DNA of 64,000 nucleotides from Balneolaceae bacterium (GCA_017643365.1 JAEPNO010000005.1:124001-188000), one strand, 5' to 3'; counted from the first letter of the stretch, positions 27,863-36,755 are shown. The notes: generated from the letters alone by a model not told the origin. Program-made: numbers and translations.

Positions 27863-28888
27863 TTATTTGAGTGTACCAGGCTCAAGTAATTCAATGGTTT
27901 TTGCGCCCCCATCAATGGTAGCCTGTACTCCAACGGGAATGGTGAGATTAAGTTCCTCGTGACTTATCATTGCCCCATAAAAAGCCGGAATATCGATCTC
28001 AGATAAATAGTCGTCAAATACTTGTTTCAAGCTTAATCCATTTGATGATTCATCGCAATTCGTACATTTCCCGAACACTAACCCGTTTATTTTGTTTAAA
28101 ACTCCGGATAATTTTAGCTGCGAAAACATTCGATCAACTCGGTAGATATCTTCCCCTACATCTTCTAGAAATAGGATGGCATTGTCGAACTCAGGCAAAT
28201 AATCGGAACCTAACAGCGAAGTTAATACCGTTAAATTGCCTCCTATTAGTACACCGGATGCCTTTCCACTGTTTATGGTATAGGATGCATCAATTTCTTC
28301 CACCGGGATCGAAAAGGTTGGACTCTCCCCTTCGTGCAAAATGTCTACCCAAGATTCTCGAGTATATTCCGGCCACACAGATTTACCTACCGGACCGTGA
28401 AAAGTAATCAGCCCAGTTTTTTTGTAAATCGCCATGTGTAAGCTGGTGATGTCACTGAAGCCAATAAATGGTTTTGGGTTACTACGAATGACATCATAAT
28501 CAACTAAATCTAATATTCGATTACAGCCATAACCGCCACGTACACAGACTATTGCATCTATTGAAGGATTGCTAAACATTCGGTTCAAATCATCTGCACG
28601 GTCTTGATCTTTACCGGCCAAATACCCATATCGATCTCGAACATGATCACCTAACACCAGATTATACCCTAAAGCAGCAAGATCAATAAGCATCTGATCG
28701 AAATCAGACTCATCATAAATTGGACTTGCAGGCGCAACCAATCCAATTGTGGCATCCAATGGAATGGAATTAGGTTTTAAATGACTGAAATTGGGAGAAT
28801 CATCGGAAGAAAACCCCTTTATAATATTAGGAATCCCTAATAGAGATGTGCCAAGTAGCTGAATAGAGTGACGTCGCGAAATACTCAT
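27863..28888 (-). CDS. S66 family LD-carboxypeptidase, probably Tat-exported
   Basis: The 341-residue serine peptidase has IGLVAPASP near residue 48, CVRGGYGCNRILDLVDYD, FIGFSDITSLH with the likely nucleophile serine, ILFLEDVGED with the glutamate, and SHEELNLTIPVG with the histidine. LD-carboxypeptidases remove the terminal D-Ala from murein tetrapeptides during recycling. The N-terminus SRRHSIQLLGTSLLG resembles a twin-arginine signal, so a periplasmic location is likely, unlike cytosolic LdcA of E. coli. It starts 8 bases after nadD ends. Confidence 0.88.
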   Translation of the reverse strand: MSISRRHSIQLLGTSLLGIPNIIKGFSSDDSPNFSHLKPNSIPLDATIGLVAPASPIYDESDFDQMLIDLAALGYNLVLGDHVRDRYGYLAGKDQDRADDLNRMFSNPSIDAIVCVRGGYGCNRILDLVDYDVIRSNPKPFIGFSDITSLHMAIYKKTGLITFHGPVGKSVWPEYTRESWVDILHEGESPTFSIPVEEIDASYTINSGKASGVLIGGNLTVLTSLLGSDYLPEFDNAILFLEDVGEDIYRVDRMFSQLKLSGVLNKINGLVFGKCTNCDESSNGLSLKQVFDDYLSEIDIPAFYGAMISHEELNLTIPVGVQATIDGGAKTIELLEPGTLK

Positions 28889-28896
28889 AGATGAAA

Positions 28897-29484
28897 TTAT
28901 TGCTGGTACAGTCTTTTTGTAAGAATATAATCTTCAACTCCTTGAGGAACCAAATCAGATATCGAATTTCCCAATTTAATTCGTTCTCTGATATCCGTTG
29001 ATGAAACCCGAATAGGTTCATGCGAAATAGTAACCGTGTGTTTTAATATATCCTCAGATATCTTCGAATGATTAAAATCCGGGCGTTCAGCTACTAATAA
29101 GTCTACTTCTTGCAGAATGGATGTATAATCTTTCCACAAATGAAAGGAACTCAAGCTATCCCCACCGATGCAATAATGGAAGTTTTTATTGCTGTATTTC
29201 TCTTTAAGCGCTCTTAAAGTTTGAATAGTGAACGACGGCTTAGGAAGTTCATTCTCGATGGTTGAAACAGAAATATTGCCGATATCCGCTACTGCAAGAT
29301 GCAGCATGTTCAATCTATCAGCATAAGATGAATGGTTTCTCCCCTGTTTGTGTGGCGGATCCGGAGTGAGAAGAATCCACAATTCATCTATAAAATCTGA
29401 ATTGAGGAATGATCGGAAAATTGAGACATGGCCGTTATGAACGGGATCGAAGGTTCCACCCAGCAATCCTATTCGATCAGCCAT
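28897..29484 (-). CDS. nadD: Nicotinate-nucleotide adenylyltransferase
   Basis: The 195-residue nucleotidyltransferase has the GGTFDPVHNGH motif at residues 9-19 and VSSTDIRER (ISSTxIR class) near the C-terminus. NadD converts nicotinate mononucleotide to deamido-NAD in NAD synthesis. Its ATG overlaps the bamD stop by one base (TAATG), so translation is probably coupled. Confidence 0.95.
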   Translation of the reverse strand: MADRIGLLGGTFDPVHNGHVSIFRSFLNSDFIDELWILLTPDPPHKQGRNHSSYADRLNMLHLAVADIGNISVSTIENELPKPSFTIQTLRALKEKYSNKNFHYCIGGDSLSSFHLWKDYTSILQEVDLLVAERPDFNHSKISEDILKHTVTISHEPIRVSSTDIRERIKLGNSISDLVPQGVEDYILTKRLYQQ

Positions 29485-30311
29485 TAGTTACTTCCTATTG
29501 AGTCTCCGGCAGCGCTAACTTCAACATCAGCTAATTTATCAACTGCTTCAAGATACATCGATTCAGCGTTTGCACGACTTCCACTCTGTGGGAATAACTG
29601 CAGGTACTTCTCGTAGTTATCGATAGCTTTATTGTAACGCTCTGCCTGTTTTTCTACAATACTGTTGTCTGCGTAAATGATGTACGTCTCTATTTGCTTA
29701 AGTAAAGCACGTTCAGCCCAAGTAGATTCCGGATATTGATCGATTACTTGATCAAAATAGATAGTAGCTGCCAAGTAGCGATTTGTTCTCAAGTAGAATT
29801 CGCCCGATTCATACGATTTACGAGCTAATTTATTTCTTAGCTCATCAATGCGTTCAGCCGATTCTACCACAAGTTCACTATCCGGATACTTGGTATTAAA
29901 AAGCTGAAAAAGCTCAATAGCTCGGCGTGTTGGTGTTTGATCTAAACGATAGCGTGGAGATTGTTGGTAGTAGCACATCGCTAATTTGTATTCCACTTCT
30001 TGTCGTTTTTCATCGCGCGGATAATAACTTACAAAGCGCTGATATTCGGAAGCGGCTAAAATGTACTGTTTGTCGGCGTAGTAACTTTCTGCAAGGTAGA
30101 ATTGAGCGTCTTTCGAAAAATTTGTGCCCCGCCCCATTCTGGTAACCAAATCGAAACCATAAGCGGCATCGTCGTATTTGCCTTCTTCATACAAGGCCAT
30201 TGATTTGTCGTAAGCAACGTTTAATGGGTCACCGGGACGGATAAGATCTTTATTTCGGCAAGCACCGGTTAAAACAATAAGGGATAAAAGCGCGATGAAA
30301 ATATAACGCAT
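29484..30311 (-). CDS. bamD: Outer-membrane assembly lipoprotein BamD
   Basis: From the ATG at 30311 the 275-residue protein has a lipobox signal (LTGAC, Cys18) followed by TPR-like helical repeats (YEEGKYDDAAYGFD, FYLAESYYADKQYILA, SYYPRDEK) typical of BamD. BamD is the essential lipoprotein partner of BamA in inserting outer-membrane beta-barrels. A longer in-frame start at 30398 would place 29 polar residues before the signal peptide and overlap the upstream prenyl synthase gene, so it is rejected. Confidence 0.9.
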   Translation of the reverse strand: MRYIFIALLSLIVLTGACRNKDLIRPGDPLNVAYDKSMALYEEGKYDDAAYGFDLVTRMGRGTNFSKDAQFYLAESYYADKQYILAASEYQRFVSYYPRDEKRQEVEYKLAMCYYQQSPRYRLDQTPTRRAIELFQLFNTKYPDSELVVESAERIDELRNKLARKSYESGEFYLRTNRYLAATIYFDQVIDQYPESTWAERALLKQIETYIIYADNSIVEKQAERYNKAIDNYEKYLQLFPQSGSRANAESMYLEAVDKLADVEVSAAGDSIGSN

Positions 30312-30330
30312 AGTTGATGATGTAAACTCT

Positions 30331-31326
30331 TTAATGATCACGATTTTGTAAGAAGATAAGTAGATTTTCGAGTTCTTTCTTGAACTCATTGTCTTCAAAT
30401 TGATTTAATAATTGGTGTGTATGGGAATAATGGGTTTGCAGAATGTCAGAAACATCACTTAGAACGTTTAAATCTTTCATAATCGAAAGCACCTCTTCCA
30501 CGTCTTCGTTTGTGGGATTGGAAGCCTCCAAAGTGGATGTAATTTTCTTAGCTTGGTCTGCATTCGCTCGTTCTAACGCAAGTATGGTAAGATATGTTTT
30601 CTTGCCTTCGAAAATATCTCCGCCCGGACGTTTACCAAACTTCTCAGGATCGGCAGTGGCATCCAAAAGATCGTCTTGAATCTGAAATGCTACGCCCATT
30701 TCCATTCCCAATTGAAATAATGCATCTTTCTGTGGGATGGTGGCATGAGCAGTAATTCCGCCCATTTTTAGCGATGCGGCCAACAATGCAGCCGTTTTAC
30801 CGCTTATCATTCGGATGTATTCATCTAGGGAAACATCCTCCCGATCCACAAACTCCATGTCGAAAGCCTGACCTTCACACACAGTAACGATGGCGTTTAA
30901 GAAAGTGGAATTCAGTTCGAAATATTCCTCTTTCGAGAACGAGTCATCTGATCCGTAGGGATGTAAATACCGCATGGCATCGGCAAACATCAAATCTCCG
31001 GAGAGAATGGCTATGTTTTCGTCCCATTTTTTAAACACACTGGGTCTTCCCCGTCGGGTATCCGCCGAATCCATGATGTCATCATGAACCAAAGTGAAGT
31101 TATGCAACACCTCAACAGCGATTGCGGCAGGGATTGAAGCTTCAACTTTGCCCCCGCATAAACCTGCGGCTAGCATGGTAAGTAACGGGCGGATTCGTTT
31201 GCCACCACCTTCCATGGTGTAGGCGTATGGCTCGTATAAACTTGCGGGCTGATCAGAAAAATTAATTTCCTGAATCTTTTCCTCAATCTGATGTAATAGT
31301 GGTGTACGTAAATCTTGGTCTTTCAA
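30331..31326 (-). CDS. Polyprenyl (geranylgeranyl/farnesyl-type) diphosphate synthase
   Basis: The 331-residue trans-prenyltransferase has both aspartate-rich motifs, LVHDDIMDSADTRRGRP (first, DDxxD) and FQIQDDLLD (second), plus GGGKRIRP for diphosphate binding. It condenses isopentenyl units into C15-C20 or longer prenyl chains; chain length cannot be fixed from sequence alone. Type 2 IPP isomerase lies directly upstream in the same direction, so both supply the isoprenoid pathway. Confidence 0.92.
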   Translation of the reverse strand: MKDQDLRTPLLHQIEEKIQEINFSDQPASLYEPYAYTMEGGGKRIRPLLTMLAAGLCGGKVEASIPAAIAVEVLHNFTLVHDDIMDSADTRRGRPSVFKKWDENIAILSGDLMFADAMRYLHPYGSDDSFSKEEYFELNSTFLNAIVTVCEGQAFDMEFVDREDVSLDEYIRMISGKTAALLAASLKMGGITAHATIPQKDALFQLGMEMGVAFQIQDDLLDATADPEKFGKRPGGDIFEGKKTYLTILALERANADQAKKITSTLEASNPTNEDVEEVLSIMKDLNVLSDVSDILQTHYSHTHQLLNQFEDNEFKKELENLLIFLQNRDH

Positions 31327-31385
31327 ACTCTGAATGCTCTTTGAACAGCACTAAAGATACAGATAATATTCACCCTTTGAGCAGT

Positions 31386-32408
31386 TTATTTCTCGATTAA
31401 CAGCGAACGATGCAGTTCCTTTACTGAAGAACATCCCAACAAAAGTAGCAGCGTTTTAAAACTGTGTACCAGTTGACTGTGATAACTTTCCAGCTGCTCT
31501 CGTCCGCCCTCTTTTATAGCTTTGATAATCGGTTGAGCCGTTGCTGTAAATGTGGCTCCCAGACAAATTGCCTTTCCTATGTCACTTGCAGATCGAATAC
31601 CGCCTGAGGCAATTAATTCAAAACTTCGCTCCCATTGTAATTTCGATATTTGATTGAGGCATTCAACCGTAGGAATACCCCAGTCATCGAATTCAAAATT
31701 AGCGGAATGATTATCTTCTCGTTGATTTTCAACTTTTGCCCAACTTGTACCTCCTGCTCCGGCCACATCGATGGCTTCAACTCCGGCGTTCAGCAATCTT
31801 TTTGCGATGTAGGCTGAAATTCCTGCTCCGGTCTCTTTGGCGATTACCGGCAATTCAGCATCCGTTACCAATTGCTCAATCCCTTCCAGCACTCCTTTAA
31901 AATTTCGATCTCCTTCGGGTTGCATCATCTCCTGCAGTGGATTTAGATGCACAATTACCGCATCCGCTTTTATGGCGTCATTGATTAATCGAAGGTCATC
32001 TTTTTTCAGTCCACCAATGAGCTGAGCTCCGCCTATATTTGCAGCGATGAATGCATTCGGAGCTTTTTCACGTGCGATTTTAAAGGATTGAATTTGAGAT
32101 TCGTCCACCAGCATTGCGCGTTGACTCCCTACCCCAAACGGCAAATTATGATCTTCGCAAAACTCAGCGATTATCGCATTAACCGGACCGGCATCGGCAT
32201 ATCCGCCGGTCATTGAAGAGATCATCAACGGAAAAGAAAAAGTGCGATCCAGCAACTTCGCCTCGGTTGAAATCTCATCGAAATTTACCTCCGGAAGTGC
32301 ATTATGTTGAAAATAATAGCGTTCAAATCCGGTAGAAATACCGTATTGAGTTTGATCGGTTACGGTGAGTTCGACGTGGTCTTTTTTGCGATTCGAAATA
32401 TTGGACAT
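31386..32408 (-). CDS. fni: Type 2 isopentenyl-diphosphate delta-isomerase
   Basis: The 340-residue FMN-dependent enzyme interconverts IPP and DMAPP. It shows RKKDHVELT at the N-terminus, MISSMTGGY, GVGSQRAML, IAANIGGAQL, HLNPLQEMMQPEGD, and the FMN phosphate-binding IASGGIRS. It precedes the prenyl synthase by 59 bases. Type 2 enzymes are common in Bacteroidota, Firmicutes and archaea and unrelated to the Nudix type 1 enzyme. Confidence 0.95.
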   Translation of the reverse strand: MSNISNRKKDHVELTVTDQTQYGISTGFERYYFQHNALPEVNFDEISTEAKLLDRTFSFPLMISSMTGGYADAGPVNAIIAEFCEDHNLPFGVGSQRAMLVDESQIQSFKIAREKAPNAFIAANIGGAQLIGGLKKDDLRLINDAIKADAVIVHLNPLQEMMQPEGDRNFKGVLEGIEQLVTDAELPVIAKETGAGISAYIAKRLLNAGVEAIDVAGAGGTSWAKVENQREDNHSANFEFDDWGIPTVECLNQISKLQWERSFELIASGGIRSASDIGKAICLGATFTATAQPIIKAIKEGGREQLESYHSQLVHSFKTLLLLLGCSSVKELHRSLLIEK

Positions 32409-32460
32409 AGGGTAAAAATCAAATTCCAGTGATCAAATTCCAAACAATTTCTAATCTGAA

Positions 32461-32676
32461 ATGATTTAAATCAGATAAGTCCCCGAATTCACACGCTAAG
32501 TCTGACCCGTATCGTGTTTGAGCTTCCCTTCAGCCACTTAAAGCACCAAATTCGCGATTTCAAAAATTTCCTTACGAGATAAAGCAAAGTGTCGTTGAAC
32601 CTTCGGAAGAATCCTCAGGTTGACTCACTAAAGTCATTCCTGCAAAGGCAGGAATCTAAGGCTAATTTGAACCGAG
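32461..32676. repeat. Tandem copy A of the SDR gene tail plus palindrome (decayed)
   Basis: This 216-base unit repeats the 3' end of the adjacent SDR gene and is followed by another copy. On the minus strand it still spells FEIANLVL, then a stop, then VAEGKLKH, another stop, and VNSGTYLI. The part away from the gene tail holds a near-perfect palindrome (ATTCCTGC-AAAG-GCAGGAAT, 32636-32655) and a CCTCAGGTTGACTCAC segment. It is the more diverged of the two copies and cannot be translated. Confidence 0.85.
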
Positions 32677-32892
32677 ATAATTTAAATCAGATAACTCCCC
32701 GAATTCACATGGAAAGTCTGTCCTGTTGAGTGTGTGAGCTTCCCTTCGGCTAACAAAAGTACCAGATTTGCGATTTCAATAAATTCATTCCGTGATAAAG
32801 CAAAGTGACGTTGAACCTTCGGAAGAATCCTCAGGTTGACTCACTAAAGTCATTCCTGCGAAGGTAGGAATCTAAAGTTAAATGAACCGAGA
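32677..32892. repeat. Tandem copy B of the SDR gene tail plus palindrome
   Basis: The second unit lies 216 bases from copy A and 215 bases from the matching point in the SDR gene. On the minus strand its gene-derived part has no stop and reads FIEIANLVLLLAEGK, then LTHSTGQTFHVNSGSYLI and a stop, differing from the gene's own tail at several residues. It shares with copy A the non-coding half, including the imperfect palindrome at 32852-32871. The stretch 32409-32460 before the units shows nothing recognisable. Confidence 0.85.
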
Positions 32893-32896
32893 TAAT

Positions 32897-33613
32897 CTAA
32901 ATCAGATAACTACCCGAATTCACATGAAAAGTCTGTCCCGTTGCGTGTTTGAGTTTCCCTTCAGCTAACAAAAGCACCAAATTCGCGATTTCCTCGGGCG
33001 GCGCGATTTCGTTCAACGCAAGTCCTTGAGTGAGATACTCAGCCCCATACACCTCAATAGATTCCCGCGCCATATCCGTTTCCACAAAACCGGGAGCGAT
33101 GGTGTAGGCGGTTATACCTTTCTTTCCCATACTTCGGGCAATGCTTTTGGTGAGGCCGATCATCCCGGCTTTACTTGCTGCATAAGCCGCATATTCTTGA
33201 GTATCACCACGCATTCCTGCCCTGCTCGAAATGTTGATGATTCTCCCTTCGATTCCCCGTTCCATCCAAGAATTGATCGCCCATTTACAAAGCAAAGCCG
33301 CTGATCTGAGATTCACTTGCTGGGTAATATCCCACGTTTCCAGCCATTCCTCATCTGAGATACTGAAATCTGCATCCCGAAACATCCCGGCATTGTTGAT
33401 TAATACATCGGGAATTTCTTCACCATTAAAAACTTCTTTTAGCTTTTGAAGATCTTCTTGATTTGAGAGATTGCAGACAATATGGCTATAGTTATTGGTT
33501 GATTGGTTAATGGTGGATGTGGAAGTACCAATAACCTCGAATCCTTTAACCAATAACAAATCAGCAATTGCTTTTCCGATTCCACGAGATGAGCCTGTTA
33601 TAAAAATATTCAT
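32897..33613 (-). CDS. Short-chain dehydrogenase/reductase (SDR)
   Basis: The 238-residue Rossmann-fold oxidoreductase has the cofactor motif TGSSRGIG (6-13), NNAG, the catalytic serine in INISSRAG and YAASK (catalytic Tyr and Lys), and the C-terminal GQTFHVNSG typical of FabG-like SDRs. The substrate is unknown. Its ATG overlaps the TGA of an upstream small membrane frame, so it looks like the last gene of the SUF-DUF2480 transcript. Its 3' end is duplicated twice downstream. Confidence 0.9.
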   Translation of the reverse strand: MNIFITGSSRGIGKAIADLLLVKGFEVIGTSTSTINQSTNNYSHIVCNLSNQEDLQKLKEVFNGEEIPDVLINNAGMFRDADFSISDEEWLETWDITQQVNLRSAALLCKWAINSWMERGIEGRIINISSRAGMRGDTQEYAAYAASKAGMIGLTKSIARSMGKKGITAYTIAPGFVETDMARESIEVYGAEYLTQGLALNEIAPPEEIANLVLLLAEGKLKHATGQTFHVNSGSYLI

Positions 33614-33891
33614 TTAACGATGTGTTTATTCCAAATTCGAACAAATAATACACCAAATAATTGGGCTACAGTCGTAATAACTAGAATAAATATTATGAAT
33701 AATACGCTTAAGACTACTACAAATAAATACTAATTAAACGAAGGTATATATTCAAATATATATTCCAGTAAATTTTTAAGAATATTAGATGAATATATAA
33801 ATTTAGTGAATATTATTATTTGAATAAGACATCCAAACAAATGCCCTAGAATGTACACTGGGTGACTATATTTTTGATCAATTTTCAACAT
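33610..33891 (-). pseudogene. Small membrane protein gene interrupted by an in-frame TAG
   Basis: The frame starts at an ATG 5 bases after the DUF2480 stop and ends in a TGA that overlaps the SDR ATG, exactly the spacing of an operon gene. It spans 94 codons with a single internal TAG at 33732-33730. Part one (53 residues, MLKIDQKYSHPVYILGHL...) has one hydrophobic helix. Part two (about 39 residues, YLFVVVLSVLFIIFILVI...FVRIWNKHIVK) has another. In DNA this AT-rich a random frame would be expected to carry several stops. A small two- or three-helix membrane protein that has been disrupted is likely; family unknown. Confidence 0.5.
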
Positions 33892-33896
33892 TTGAC

Positions 33897-34406
33897 CTAA
33901 CCCTTCCAAACTGGCACAAAACTACACGCTTCCCCATACATAATCTTTTTTGCTGTTCCCTGTAACTTATTGGTCACCAGTAAATAAATAGAATCAGGTA
34001 CGTATATGTCACCGCAGCCTTTAAGCAAGATGAACTTGTCTTGGTACTGCGACCAATCGTGAGCTTCAATATTCCGACGGTATAATTCATGAAGAATAGC
34101 GTCACGTTTTAAATGGAAAACTTCTTTAGCAAATTCCGAGGCGTGAGAGGTAATCAGCATCCAGGCCCATGGAGCGATAATGGCATCGGTCGAGCAGAAA
34201 ACAGATAAATATTGACCTTCAAACTGCGACCAATCGAACTCTTTAAGGTGAGCTCTGAAATCCGCTTCTTTGAGCAGCAATCCCATATGCAGAAAGTCTT
34301 TGATATCCAGTTCTGCAATTGAGGTATCATCATGAAAAAGCTTTGCCAGATCGAGGGTGATCAGCTTGGTGTTGGCTTTTACTTTGTTGATGATTGGTTG
34401 GGACAT
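33897..34406 (-). CDS. DUF2480 family protein
   Basis: The 169-residue protein matches the Bacteroidota-specific DUF2480 family in its pattern: INKVKANTKLITLDL, DIKDFLHMGLLLKEADFR, EFDWSQFEGQYLSVFCSTDAIIAPWAWMLI. Function is not known. In this window it follows the SUF genes and is separated from the sufA-like gene by a 113-base gap that holds an inverted repeat. Constant association with Fe-S assembly genes would suggest a link, but that is inference. Confidence 0.85.
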   Translation of the reverse strand: MSQPIINKVKANTKLITLDLAKLFHDDTSIAELDIKDFLHMGLLLKEADFRAHLKEFDWSQFEGQYLSVFCSTDAIIAPWAWMLITSHASEFAKEVFHLKRDAILHELYRRNIEAHDWSQYQDKFILLKGCGDIYVPDSIYLLVTNKLQGTAKKIMYGEACSFVPVWKG

Positions 34407-34432
34407 TTTTAGAGAATCATTATTACTTAACT

Positions 34433-34517
34433 GTCATCCAGAGCGGAGCGATGGATCTTCAAAATAACTATCAAGCAATGAGACATAGTGAAGACTCTTC
34501 GCTTCGCTCTGAGTGAC
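34433..34517. repeat. Dispersed inverted-repeat element between sufA-like and DUF2480 genes
   Basis: The ends GTCATCCAGAGCGGAGCGA and TTCGCTTCGCTCTGAGTGAC are imperfect inverted complements, giving a long hairpin with a 40-odd base loop. The GTCAT...GAG and CTCAG/CTCTGA...GAC ends are shared with the element at 36694-36749, so both belong to one repeat class. Confidence 0.65.
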
Positions 34518-34519
34518 TT

Positions 34520-34858
34520 TTACACTGAAAAACTCTCGCCGCAGGAGCAGGTTCGGCTGGCGTTGGGGTTGTGGAAGTGAAAGCCCTGCCCTTCCAAACC
34601 ATCGGTAAAGTCGAGCTCGGTTCCCGCCAGGTATAAAAAGCTTCGCATATCCACGAAAACCTTTAAGCCATTGAGTTCAAAAACCTGATCGTTTTCGCCG
34701 GGTTTTGCATCCGAAGCAAAATCAAGATTGTAAGTCAGGCCTGAGCATCCCCCTGAAACAACGCCCACTTTTAGGTAAGCGTCGTTGGGTATACTTTGCT
34801 CAGCACGAATCTCTTCAATCCGTTGATAAGCGCGTTCACTAATGGTAATCTCGCCCAT
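34520..34858 (-). CDS. A-type Fe-S carrier (SufA/ErpA/IscA family)
   Basis: The 112-residue protein has the three conserved cysteines of A-type carriers, one in VVSGGCSGLTY and two in the C-terminal CSCGESF. It accepts Fe-S clusters from the SufBCD scaffold and hands them to target proteins. It lies 12 bases after nfu in the SUF cluster. Whether it should be called sufA or erpA cannot be decided from sequence alone. Confidence 0.9.
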   Translation of the reverse strand: MGEITISERAYQRIEEIRAEQSIPNDAYLKVGVVSGGCSGLTYNLDFASDAKPGENDQVFELNGLKVFVDMRSFLYLAGTELDFTDGLEGQGFHFHNPNASRTCSCGESFSV

Positions 34859-34870
34859 CGTTCGTGGTGT

Positions 34871-35422
34871 TTAAACTGAAATTACTTGAATTTCCGGATC
34901 GATACGCTTCACCATGCTTTCGATGGCGTACAAAGTTCCGGTTGTGGCTGTCGGACAAGTTCCGCAGGCACCTTGGTAATGCACTTTGAGTCGGTTATCA
35001 TCCAAGCCGAGCACTTTCAATCCACCGCCATCAGCCAGCAAATAAGGACGTACTTGCTCATCTAACATGCGATTGATTTCTTGCAATCTCGGATCGTCGG
35101 AATTGGCTGCTTCTTCAGAAACATGAACAGCGTCATCTGCTTCTAAGTCCATTTGTGGTTGAGCTTCACGAATCGGCGGAGCCAACTTACGGAGCAATTC
35201 CGACCACACAGCTTTTCCATCCTGCGTAACCGTAATGTATTTATCAACATAGTACACGTTGATTACATTCTCGATGGCAAATAATGCTTTGGCAAGCTCA
35301 TCATGCTCTGCTTCCACACTGTTTTCGAACGAGCGTGTAACACCATTCGTGAGCGGTTCTGCCAACACAAAGCGCATGGCATCGGGGTTTGGAGTACGTT
35401 CTATCTCTTTAATTTTAGCCAT
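34871..35422 (-). CDS. Nfu-type Fe-S scaffold/carrier
   Basis: The 183-residue protein has an N-terminal Nfu_N domain (IERTPNPDAMRF to about residue 90), an acidic linker, and a C-terminal NifU domain with the CGTCP cluster-binding motif (LLADGGGLKVL, HYQGACGTCP). Such proteins transfer assembled clusters to apo-proteins. It begins 12 bases after sufS. Confidence 0.92.
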   Translation of the reverse strand: MAKIKEIERTPNPDAMRFVLAEPLTNGVTRSFENSVEAEHDELAKALFAIENVINVYYVDKYITVTQDGKAVWSELLRKLAPPIREAQPQMDLEADDAVHVSEEAANSDDPRLQEINRMLDEQVRPYLLADGGGLKVLGLDDNRLKVHYQGACGTCPTATTGTLYAIESMVKRIDPEIQVISV

Positions 35423-35434
35423 CTTTCTATCTGT

Positions 35435-36682
35435 TTAAACGAAAAATTCTTTGGTATAAATAATTGCTTCTGCGAGGCGATCAATATCGTCTTCATTATT
35501 GTAAAATGAAATGGACGCCCGCAATGTGCCCGGTATGTTGTAATAATCCATCACCGGTTGGGCACAATGGTGACCGGTTCGAACAGCTATTCCTTCTTTA
35601 TCCATGATGGTTCCGGCATCGGTTGGGTGAATTCCATCCAGCAAGAATGAAATTACACTCGCTTTTTGATTGGCCTGACCAACAATTCGAAGTCCTTCGA
35701 TCGCTGATAATTTCTTTGTGGCATATTCCAGCAATTCAGCTTCTCGATGTGCGATATTATCCATCCCGATTTCATTTAGAAAATCGATTGCTGCTCCTAA
35801 TCCGATTCCTGCAGCAATGGGTGGAGTTCCTGCTTCAAATTTGTGCGGTAAATCGTTGTAGGTGGTTTTCTCGAAAGTCACCTTATCGATCATATCGCCA
35901 CCACCGCGATAAGGCGGTATTTTATTGAGCAGTTCTTTTTTGCCGTACAAGATGCCAAAACCGGTAGGTCCGCACATCTTATGTGCCGAAAAGGTATAGA
36001 AATCGGCATCCAGTGCTTGAACATCCACCTTGGTATGAGGAACAGATTGAGCTCCATCAATCAAAACAACGGCATTTTTTGCATGTGCTGCTTCGATGAT
36101 CTCCTCCACCGGGTTGATTGTCCCCAAAGCATTCGATACATGAATTATCGCCACAATAGCCGTCTTTTCCGATAATATCGCATGAAAAGCATCCATCATC
36201 AGATTGCCGTTTTCATCCATTGGAATCACTTTGAGCACCGCACCTGTTTGTTCGGCTATCATCTGCCAAGGCACGATATTCGCGTGATGTTCCATCTGCG
36301 AAACGATAATTTCATCGCCTTCTTTCAGATAAGTCCGACCATAACTATGAGCCACCAAATTAATGGAATCAGTAGTTCCGGTGGTGAATATCACTTCTTC
36401 CAGCGATCCTGCGTTGATGAAGTCTTTCACTTTTTCGCGAGTAGCTTCGTAGGCATCGGTGGCTTTCTGGCTCAACGAATGGATTCCTCGATGCACATTT
36501 GCATGCTCATTCGAGTGATACGCATTCAATCGATCAATCACCGGCTGGGGCATCTGGCTAGACGCACCATTATCCAAATACACCAATGGCTTTCCGTTTA
36601 CTTCTTGCTGAAGAACGGGGAATTGGTTTCTGATTGTTTTCCAATTTATGGTTGAATAAGTATCGATTTGAGCCGTTTTCAT
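35435..36682 (-). CDS. sufS: Cysteine desulfurase SufS
   Basis: The 415-residue PLP enzyme has the pyridoxal lysine in FSAHKMCGP and the catalytic cysteine in RTGHHCAQP, the short-loop arrangement of group II (SufS) desulfurases. It releases sulfur from cysteine for SufBCD. No sufE or sufU partner is present in this operon, so the sulfur acceptor must be elsewhere. A repeat element separates it from sufD. Confidence 0.95.
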   Translation of the reverse strand: MKTAQIDTYSTINWKTIRNQFPVLQQEVNGKPLVYLDNGASSQMPQPVIDRLNAYHSNEHANVHRGIHSLSQKATDAYEATREKVKDFINAGSLEEVIFTTGTTDSINLVAHSYGRTYLKEGDEIIVSQMEHHANIVPWQMIAEQTGAVLKVIPMDENGNLMMDAFHAILSEKTAIVAIIHVSNALGTINPVEEIIEAAHAKNAVVLIDGAQSVPHTKVDVQALDADFYTFSAHKMCGPTGFGILYGKKELLNKIPPYRGGGDMIDKVTFEKTTYNDLPHKFEAGTPPIAAGIGLGAAIDFLNEIGMDNIAHREAELLEYATKKLSAIEGLRIVGQANQKASVISFLLDGIHPTDAGTIMDKEGIAVRTGHHCAQPVMDYYNIPGTLRASISFYNNEDDIDRLAEAIIYTKEFFV

Positions 36683-36693
36683 ATGTTTTAAAA

Positions 36694-36749
36694 GTCATTC
36701 TGAGCGAGAACGAAGAATCGACGATCCTTCGGCATTGCCTCAGGATGAC
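36694..36749. repeat. Dispersed palindromic element between sufD and sufS
   Basis: The ends GTCATTCTGAG and CTCAGGATGAC are inverted complements with one G-T pair, enclosing about 34 bases that include GAAGAATCGACGATCCTTC, itself partly palindromic. It lies entirely in the 73-base gap between two suf genes and can fold in RNA. Same class as 34433-34517. Confidence 0.7.
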
Positions 36750-36755
36750 TTTAGA

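Noticed and set aside
29484-30398. Longer 304-residue start of bamD
   Set aside because: The extra 29 residues precede a clear lipoprotein signal and overlap the upstream gene; the ATG at 30311 gives a normal BamD.
32461-32892. CRISPR-like array
   Set aside because: Repeats are 215 bases long and derive from a gene tail; there are no short repeats with unique spacers and no cas genes.
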